From NCBI GenBank assembly GCA_003170115.1, contig PMZS01000112.1, positions 1 through 10,691 of the forward strand: a DNA stretch of 10,691 bases, in the 5' to 3' direction. Shown here in pieces: positions 5,945-10,691 of this stretch (the first letter of the stretch is position 1; each line of letters starts with the position of its first letter). A program made the position numbers and the translations under genes. The notes below the pieces were generated by a model. That model ran no database searches and had not been told where the DNA came from. It saw only the letters and a list, made by a program, of their open reading frames with translations. This DNA is from Spirochaetaceae bacterium (GTDB lineage: Bacteria; Spirochaetota; Spirochaetia; SZUA-6; Fen-1364).

Positions 5945-6516
5945 CCGCCGGAACCTGTCGCCAGGAGAAACACTTCCGAGTCGTCGGAGGAGTAGAAGAC
6001 GAGGATGATCATGCGCGGTGTGGCGTTCTCCCGGCAGAAACCGCTGAGCGTCTCCCACACCACGCGCGCTGCCAGGTCCCGGGGGTATCCATAGACACCG
6101 GTGGAGATTGCCGGGTACGCGATGCTCCGGGCCCCCAGCCGCGCCGCCAGGGCCAGGCTCGAGCTGTAGCACGAGGCCAGCAACCGCGGCTCGCCCGCTG
6201 TTCCCCCGTGCCATACAGGGCCCACCGTGTGAATCACGTATCTGGCGGGAAGCCGTCCCGCGGTGGTCTCCACCGACTCGCCGGTCGGCAGGCCATCCGG
6301 GAACCTCTCCCGTCGGATAGCCCTGCATTCTTCCAGGATGGCCGGACCGCCGGCCCGGTGAATTGCCCCGTCCACGCCCCCGCCGCCCATGAGCCCCGAG
6401 TTGGCGGCATTGACGATGACGTCCGCCGTCTGCCGTGTGATGTCCCCGGTCCGCACACGCAGGCGTCCGTCCAGGAAGGAGAAATCCGTGCCCTCGGCCC
6501 GACGCGTGCGGCTCAC
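5941..6516 (-). CDS. MacroD-type macrodomain ADP-ribosyl hydrolase
   Basis: The product is a 191-residue protein that is essentially one macrodomain. It is expected to hydrolyse O-acetyl-ADP-ribose or remove mono-ADP-ribose from proteins in the cytoplasm. Class hallmarks are GDIT (24-27), IVNAANS (34-40), GGGGVDGAIHRAGGP (44-58), YVIHTVGPVW (93-102) and YPAISTGVYGYP (134-145). Asn36 and Asn39 of NAAN, with Asp49 and His53 of VDGAIH, match the residues linked to catalysis in human MacroD1, so it should be active. The usual TGEAKIT stretch reads TGESVET (78-84), a small divergence. It starts with GTG overlapping the folC stop as GTGA, with GGAAAA a few bases upstream, and ends overlapping the NFACT ATG. 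Its position between folC and NFACT predicts co-translation. YmdB-like naming would also be reasonable. Confidence 0.93.
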   Translation of the reverse strand: MSRTRRAEGTDFSFLDGRLRVRTGDITRQTADVIVNAANSGLMGGGGVDGAIHRAGGPAILEECRAIRRERFPDGLPTGESVETTAGRLPARYVIHTVGPVWHGGTAGEPRLLASCYSSSLALAARLGARSIAYPAISTGVYGYPRDLAARVVWETLSGFCRENATPRMIILVFYSSDDSEVFLLATGSGG

Positions 6517-7832
6517 AGCAGTTTTCCGATCTCCGCGATCATATAGAATGAACCAGTGACCAGAATCGGGCGCGTGCCGGCCGATTCCTCCCGTGCACGG
6601 CGCAGCGCGCGTGCGGGATCCTTTTCCAGAAACGTGGCGGGATTGAAACCGCGGAAGATCTCCGCCACCTGCTCCGGGTCGCTCTCCTTGAAGGTGCCGG
6701 GCGTGGAGATGATCACGCGCGAGAATGCCGCGGCGAGGATCGCCGCCATTTCGCGGGGCCTTTTTCCAGAGACCGAGCCGAAAAGCAGGATCGCTTCTCC
6801 GGGGAAGATTGCGCGGAACGAGGAAAGAAGCCTCGTGACGGCGAGAGGAGTGTGGGCCCCGTCCAGCACAACGGCAGGGGAGCGGCCCCGCACTTCCATG
6901 CGGCCCGGCAGCTCGGTCCGCGCAAATCCTTCCCGGTAGCAGGCCATCGGAATCTCGGGCATCGACCGCCGGAGGGTGAGAAAAGCCAGGGCGGCGTTTT
7001 CCGCCTGGAACTCGCCCCGCATTGCAAGGCGAAGCTGTTCGGCCTTTTCACCCGTGAACCGCACGGAGAACGAGGTGCCGCCGGCGTCCACCCGGGGGGA
7101 CAGATCCTGAATCTCTTCATCCAGGAACGTGATCGCGCTGCCTCTTTCCCGGCCGGCCTGGCGAAAGACCTCCTTCGTGCCCGGGGGCTGCAGGCCGATG
7201 AAAGCCGGCACCCCTGGCTTGATGATTCCTGCTTTCTCCCAGGCGATCTTCTCCAGGGTGTCCCCCAGGACGTCCGTGTGCTCGAGGTCCAGGGGCGTGA
7301 TGACTGAAACCCTCGGCGTGATCACGTTCGTCGCATCGAGCCGTCCGCCGATCCCCACCTCGATGACGGCATGCGTGCAGCCGGCATCGCGAAAATAGAG
7401 CAGCGCGAGCAGCGTGTACAGCTCGAATGTCGTCGGAGCAAAATGCCCGGGCATGCCTTCGGCGGGAAGCGCATCCAGGGCCGACTTCACTTCGCGGCCC
7501 AGCCGCACCAGCAGCTCGTTCCGCGGGGCTTCATCGGCCAGGGAGATTCTCTCGAACGGGCTGTTCACATGAGGCGACATGTACAACCCCGTGCGGTGTC
7601 CCGCCGCGCGGAGGACGGAGGCAATGAGCGCCGCGGTGGAGCCCTTCCCCTTGGTGCCCGCCACGTGGATGGCGGAAAGCTCCCTGTCGGGATCGTCGTA
7701 CATCCCGAGGAGCCGGCGCATCCGGTCCAGTCGATACGAGCGTTTGTCGAAGGGCAGGTTGCCCCGCTCGAGGTTGGTGAAGGACTCCACCCAGGAGAAC
7801 ACATCCTCCGGGGTGGCCAGCTCACCCCTCAT
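6513..7832 (-). CDS. folC: Folylpolyglutamate synthase / dihydrofolate synthase
   Basis: The product is a 439-residue Mur-ligase-fold enzyme that uses ATP to add glutamate to folates, and to dihydropteroate if bifunctional. Motifs in order are the P-loop HVAGTKGKGST (56-66), YMSPHVNSPFERI (84-96), TTFELYTLLALLYF (134-147), EVGIGGRLDATNVI (158-171), LDLEHTDVLGDT (181-192), EKAGIIKPGVPA (199-210), the linker-domain ENAALA region, ELPGRMEV (307-314), DGAHTP (324-329, commonly DGAHNP) and the C-terminal TGSFYMIAEI (426-435). The length is typical. The start is the ATG overlapping the upstream stop as ATGA; an open frame extends to 8153 but lies over the neighbouring gene in another frame. Whether dihydrofolate synthase activity is present cannot be told from sequence. 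No other folate gene is in the window. Confidence 0.93.
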   Translation of the reverse strand: MRGELATPEDVFSWVESFTNLERGNLPFDKRSYRLDRMRRLLGMYDDPDRELSAIHVAGTKGKGSTAALIASVLRAAGHRTGLYMSPHVNSPFERISLADEAPRNELLVRLGREVKSALDALPAEGMPGHFAPTTFELYTLLALLYFRDAGCTHAVIEVGIGGRLDATNVITPRVSVITPLDLEHTDVLGDTLEKIAWEKAGIIKPGVPAFIGLQPPGTKEVFRQAGRERGSAITFLDEEIQDLSPRVDAGGTSFSVRFTGEKAEQLRLAMRGEFQAENAALAFLTLRRSMPEIPMACYREGFARTELPGRMEVRGRSPAVVLDGAHTPLAVTRLLSSFRAIFPGEAILLFGSVSGKRPREMAAILAAAFSRVIISTPGTFKESDPEQVAEIFRGFNPATFLEKDPARALRRAREESAGTRPILVTGSFYMIAEIGKLL

Positions 7833-9268
7833 CTGCGCAGTACCGACGTCTCCCTCTCCATCGTGCCGGTCCGCAGGATCTCGTGAATCTTGTACGTGCC
7901 GTACTTGCGCGCTTTCAGAAAGCCGTTCCAGGCGGCGTCCGCCAGCCTTCCCGCCCTCAGCATGTCCATGAGCCATTGGTCGGTGTACTGCGGATCCTGC
8001 TGCGGGAAGCCGGCCTGGATCTCCAGGAGCCATGCCTGGTTGTAGTCTTCCTGCGACCCGATGTGGGGGGCCATGATGACGGGGATCCCCAGCCCGCAAT
8101 AGAAGGAAAGCTCGCTGGGCTTGGTCCAGATGATGTCGGTGGTGCGCATGCACTCGGTGAATCCGCGGAAATATTCATCCAGCGTTTTGCCGTAGATGAT
8201 CCTGATCTGGGGGAGGGCGAGCTCCTTCTTGATGCTCTCAAGGAACTGCACTACCTCGGGCCGGATGCCCGCAAGGATGTTGTAGGTGATCTCTCCCTTG
8301 ACGATCTTCTCCCGCAGGCTGCGCGCCACCCGGTAGGAGATGTCCGTCTGCGCCCCTGCTCCGCCGACGCCGAAGGTGATCGTGAGCGCTCGTTCTTTCG
8401 CAAAGCGGCAGTTCTTCGCGCCGAGGAAATGCTCGACGTTCAGGCCGTGCAGCGGCCAGAATCGCTCCGAGGGGTCAAGGTAGCGCAGGCGCTGGCCGAG
8501 ATCCCATTTCAGCACGGTGAGCTGCTCGTCGCCGAGGAGTTCGAGCGGAATGGGGAACCCGGTGAGCCAGATTCGCTCGTTGGGAATGCCGTACTCATTG
8601 AGCCGGCGCACGGCGCGCCCGCAGGGAGCGAGGTAGGTGATCTTGCTTTCGCGCGGGTTTTCCGCCACCCAGGCCCGGTTCACCTCCGCGTCGCAGATGA
8701 CGCAGTATATCCGGCCGAAACCTGCCATGTCCGCGGCAATTGCGGGCGCATAAAAGGTCGTGACGAGGGGAAGGGGCTTCTGCTTCATTTTTTCCAGCAG
8801 CCCGCCGCACATTCCGCTCGTGATGAGCTTCTTCAGCCACGCCACCTGGAAGGTGGGGTGAGAGAGGTCCCGCAAGGGATAGAAGGGCGGAATGTTCTGG
8901 ATCTTGTCCAGCATTCCGAACACGGCATTGCCGATTACCGGCCAGCTCTTTGTGCGGGAAAGGAACTCGTAACTGCGACGGAGCCGTTCCCAGGCCTTGT
9001 GCTCGCCGTTGGAATTGTTCTCCGCCCTGCCCAGGGTGATGAGCCCTCCCTCCGCGATGTCGCGAAGAGGGTAGGCGGCGCGCTGGTGGCCGAGGCCCAT
9101 GTCCGCGGTGGCGACCCAGGCGCGCACTTCGACCGCGCGAAGGGCAGCCGTGGGCTTCGATCTCGGGGCCTTCACGGGGCGGCGTGCGCGGGCGGACGGC
9201 CGGGCGGCAGGCGCCCGGGTCGACGCCTTCTTTCGGGACTCAGGCCTGGTGGACGATTTCGGGCTCAT
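7829..9268 (-). CDS. GT-B-fold glycosyltransferase-like protein with basic N-terminal tail
   Basis: I cannot name the exact family. The 479-residue product has two halves like MurG and monogalactosyldiacylglycerol synthases. The N-terminal half has a glycine loop ATADMGLGHQRAAYPL (53-68) and a stretch ending APCGRAVRRLNEYGIP (214-229), then ERIWLTGFPIP (231-241). The C-terminal half has ITFGVGGAGAQTD (297-309) and WTKPSELSFYCGLGIPVI (381-398), then APHIGSQEDYNQAWLL (400-415), the usual nucleotide-sugar binding arrangement. Residues 1-47 form a low-complexity tail rich in Lys, Arg, Ala, Pro and Ser, predicted disordered. There is no signal peptide or transmembrane helix. AGGAG lies 5 nt before the ATG, a strong site favouring this start over a downstream GTG at codon 49. 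The first 29 bases overlap the HisD-like gene and its stop overlaps folC as ATGA. Donor and acceptor are unknown. Confidence 0.72.
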   Translation of the reverse strand: MSPKSSTRPESRKKASTRAPAARPSARARRPVKAPRSKPTAALRAVEVRAWVATADMGLGHQRAAYPLRDIAEGGLITLGRAENNSNGEHKAWERLRRSYEFLSRTKSWPVIGNAVFGMLDKIQNIPPFYPLRDLSHPTFQVAWLKKLITSGMCGGLLEKMKQKPLPLVTTFYAPAIAADMAGFGRIYCVICDAEVNRAWVAENPRESKITYLAPCGRAVRRLNEYGIPNERIWLTGFPIPLELLGDEQLTVLKWDLGQRLRYLDPSERFWPLHGLNVEHFLGAKNCRFAKERALTITFGVGGAGAQTDISYRVARSLREKIVKGEITYNILAGIRPEVVQFLESIKKELALPQIRIIYGKTLDEYFRGFTECMRTTDIIWTKPSELSFYCGLGIPVIMAPHIGSQEDYNQAWLLEIQAGFPQQDPQYTDQWLMDMLRAGRLADAAWNGFLKARKYGTYKIHEILRTGTMERETSVLRR

Positions 9269-10568
9269 TCTTTCTCCTCTCCCTCAGTGCTTTCGCATGC
9301 GCGGGAAAACCCTCGTAGTCCGCGAGCGTGATCGCCGGATCCTGCAGAGCGTCATAGCCCGCCGCGGTAAGGCAGGCGACGGACGAGAATTTCATGAAAT
9401 CCCTGACCGAAAGCGCGGAGCACGTCCGTGCCTTCCCTCCGGTTGGCAGGACGGCGTTGGCCCCTATCGCATAGTTGGCCAGGGAAAAGGGTGTGTTCTG
9501 GCCGAGGAGAATTTCTCCCGCGTTGCGCACCAGTGAAAGCGTCTGGAGCGGCTCAGCCGTGGCGATCTGCAGGTGCTCGGGGGCCACGGCGTCAGCGATG
9601 TGCGCCGCTTCTTCCATGCCGCGGGCGAGGATGATGCCTCCGTAGTTCTCCAGGACCTTTTCCACGTACGTGGCTCGCGGCTCGGGAAGCTCCCGGATCA
9701 GGCCGGGGAGAAGCTTCGCAACCGCATCCGCGGTGGCGGCGCTGTCGGTGACCAGGAGGGCCTGCGAGTCAGGCCCATGCTCCGCCTCGATGAGAAGGTC
9801 GAGGGCAAGCCGGAACGGATCCGCGGATGCATCAGCAAGGATCATGGACTCCGAGGGTCCCGCGGGAAGCCCGACGTCCACGACGGCCGCGAGAATGCGC
9901 TTGGCCGCGGTGACGTACTGGTTGCCGGGGCCGAGGAGCTTGTCCACCCGGCTGATGCTTTTCGTCCCGTATGCAAGGGCGGCCAGCGCCTGGACGCCGC
10001 CGACGCGATACACTTCGTGGGCACCGCAGAGCCGGGCCGCGAACAGGGTTGCCGGATCGCACCGGCCCGAGGTGTCCGGCGGCGTCACGACAACCGTGCG
10101 CGGGACCCCTGCCACCTGCGCGGGCACGGCCATCATGTATGTGGAGGAAGGGAAGCTTCCCTTGCCCCGGGGAGCGTAGAGGCCCACCGAGGAGATCGGG
10201 GTGGCACGCTCACCCGCGTAGACGCCCGGCTGCACTTCTCCCAGTGTCATGGGGGATGGCAGCTGCCTCTCGTGGCAGATCCGGACGTTCCGCGCACAGG
10301 AACGGACAGCCGCCTTCACCTGCCCGGGGAGGGCCTTTTCCGCTTCCTCGAATTCCCGCTCCTGCACGGCAAGTGGAATGCCGGAAAGGTCCGCGTCATT
10401 GAATTGCCGGGTATAGCGGACGAGGGCGGCATCTCCTTCGACGCGCACCCTCTCAATGATTTCATTCACGAGCGGCATCACGGCGGAAATGTCCTGCTCC
10501 GATCGCCAGAGTATCTTCTGCCTCTGCCGGTCCTCGAGGGAGGCCCAGACCAGAACGGGCACGCGCAT
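9240..10568 (-). CDS. Histidinol dehydrogenase family protein, variant active site
   Basis: The product is a 442-residue NAD-dependent dehydrogenase of the HisD family. Full-length conservation includes SSVGLYAPRGKGSFPSSTY (126-144), GGVQALAALAYGTK, KLLGPGNQYVTAAKR (210-224), PAGPSE (235-240), EAEHGPDSQ (261-269), APEHL (329-333) and EGFPAH (419-424). Against E. coli HisD, the catalytic pair Glu326-His327 is Glu331-His332, and His262, Glu414 and His419 are kept. However, zinc ligand Gln259 is Glu261, zinc ligand Asp360 is Asn365, and substrate-contacting His367 is Ala372. HisD paralogues such as the sulfopropanediol dehydrogenase HpsN act on other alcohols, so histidine biosynthesis is not assured, and no other his gene is here. 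The start is the ATG 7 nt after a -10 box; a GTG two codons on is also possible. First gene of the operon. Confidence 0.9.
   Translation of the reverse strand: MRVPVLVWASLEDRQRQKILWRSEQDISAVMPLVNEIIERVRVEGDAALVRYTRQFNDADLSGIPLAVQEREFEEAEKALPGQVKAAVRSCARNVRICHERQLPSPMTLGEVQPGVYAGERATPISSVGLYAPRGKGSFPSSTYMMAVPAQVAGVPRTVVVTPPDTSGRCDPATLFAARLCGAHEVYRVGGVQALAALAYGTKSISRVDKLLGPGNQYVTAAKRILAAVVDVGLPAGPSESMILADASADPFRLALDLLIEAEHGPDSQALLVTDSAATADAVAKLLPGLIRELPEPRATYVEKVLENYGGIILARGMEEAAHIADAVAPEHLQIATAEPLQTLSLVRNAGEILLGQNTPFSLANYAIGANAVLPTGGKARTCSALSVRDFMKFSSVACLTAAGYDALQDPAITLADYEGFPAHAKALRERRKNEPEIVHQA
9269..9285 (-). promoter_or_regulatory. Strong ribosome binding site for the glycosyltransferase-like gene
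   Basis: The minus strand reads GAGGGAGAGGAGAAAGA before the ATG, giving a purine-rich site with AGGAG 5 nt from the start. It lies inside the last codons of the HisD-like gene. It suggests this gene is translated more independently than the ATGA-coupled genes that follow. Confidence 0.65.
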
Positions 10569-10691
10569 ACCGGCTACTCTACCGGGCGATGCGGCCGGCG
10601 TCAACGCATGCACTCCAGGCCTGCGGGCTCTCGCTGCCCTGCGCGCCGCCTTCGGCGTCGCTGGGTCAGCTGCCGCCCTCCGCACGCCTTC
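10569..10691. other. Region upstream of the HisD-like gene
   Basis: Apart from the promoter, it holds a hairpin, CGCCG (10644-10648) with CGGCG (10653-10657) around CCTT, which could end an upstream transcript. One minus-strand frame stops at a TGA near 10668 after a few codons (RRAEGGS) and may be the tail of a preceding gene. No gene can be supported. Confidence 0.3.
10576..10604 (-). promoter_or_regulatory. Predicted sigma70-type promoter of the HisD-like operon
   Basis: On the minus strand, TTGACG (10599-10604, five of six to consensus) and TAGAGT (10576-10581, four of six) are separated by exactly 17 bases. Only seven bases separate the -10 box from the ATG at 10568, so transcription would begin at or next to the start codon and give a leaderless mRNA. 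No Shine-Dalgarno is seen before that ATG, in agreement. Confidence 0.55.

Noticed and set aside
5945..6328. N-terminal extension of the NFACT protein
   Set aside because: It overlaps the macrodomain gene in a different frame, is Arg/Gly-rich, and NFACT-N begins only after the ATG at 5944.
7833..8153. N-terminal extension of FolC
   Set aside because: It is an out-of-frame reading of the glycosyltransferase-like gene end; FolC proteins start about 55 residues before the P-loop, which matches the ATG at 7832.
7883..9331. 482-codon plus-strand open frame
   Set aside because: Antisense shadow of the glycosyltransferase-like gene, with no recognisable domain.
10569..10685. N-terminal extension of the HisD-like protein
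   Set aside because: The extension is Ala/Arg/Pro low complexity and contains the predicted promoter; HisD proteins begin near the ATG at 10568.

Overview
The window is 10,691 bases of gene-dense, GC-rich bacterial chromosome (roughly 60-65% GC by eye, with G or C dominating third codon positions). It has no tRNA, rRNA, CRISPR, insertion sequence or phage signal. The gene set is NFACT, FolC, macro domain, HisD family, AmmA/AmmB, pyruvoyl arginine decarboxylase and a deoxyhypusine-synthase homologue. It fits a free-living or uncultured lineage such as Spirochaetota, Acidobacteriota or a deltaproteobacterial-type group, but nothing here fixes the phylum. No gene-free stretch exceeds 130 bases.

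Layout. (1) Positions 1-2581, minus strand: an operon read ammB (MEMO1-like), ammA (AMMECR1), then a membrane pseudokinase that runs off the left edge. The pseudokinase has no stop codon inside the window and must be translated by hand. (2) Positions 2582-2707: a compact divergent control region with two back-to-back sigma70-type promoters and a perfect 7-bp inverted repeat between their -35 boxes. (3) Positions 2708-4356, plus strand: pyruvoyl-dependent arginine decarboxylase, coupled through TGATG to a deoxyhypusine-synthase-family enzyme; this is a two-gene polyamine module. (4) Positions 4357-4459: a short convergent spacer. (5) Positions 4460-10568, minus strand: a five-gene operon read hisD-like, a GT-B glycosyltransferase-like gene, folC, a macrodomain hydrolase, and an NFACT protein. 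Every junction overlaps (29, 4, 4 and 4 nt). (6) Positions 10569-10691: the hisD-side promoter, placed so close to the ATG that the mRNA would be leaderless.

Function. The most intriguing unit is the left operon. The AmmA/AmmB pair belongs to the uncharacterised AmmeMemoRadiSam system, and here it is followed nine bases later by a single-pass membrane protein whose cytoplasmic part has a protein-kinase outline but no catalytic residues. The AmmB has also lost the Asp/His half of its metal-site motif. The polyamine module suggests arginine to agmatine, followed by an NAD-dependent aminobutyl-transfer step. In the right operon, two recognisable enzymes carry telling substitutions. The HisD homologue has exchanged its Gln and Asp zinc ligands for Glu and Asn and lost a substrate-binding His. 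The NFACT protein lacks the helix-hairpin-helix segment and has Glu-Arg where RqcH has Asp-Arg. Family assignments rest on motif reading by eye, with no database search.
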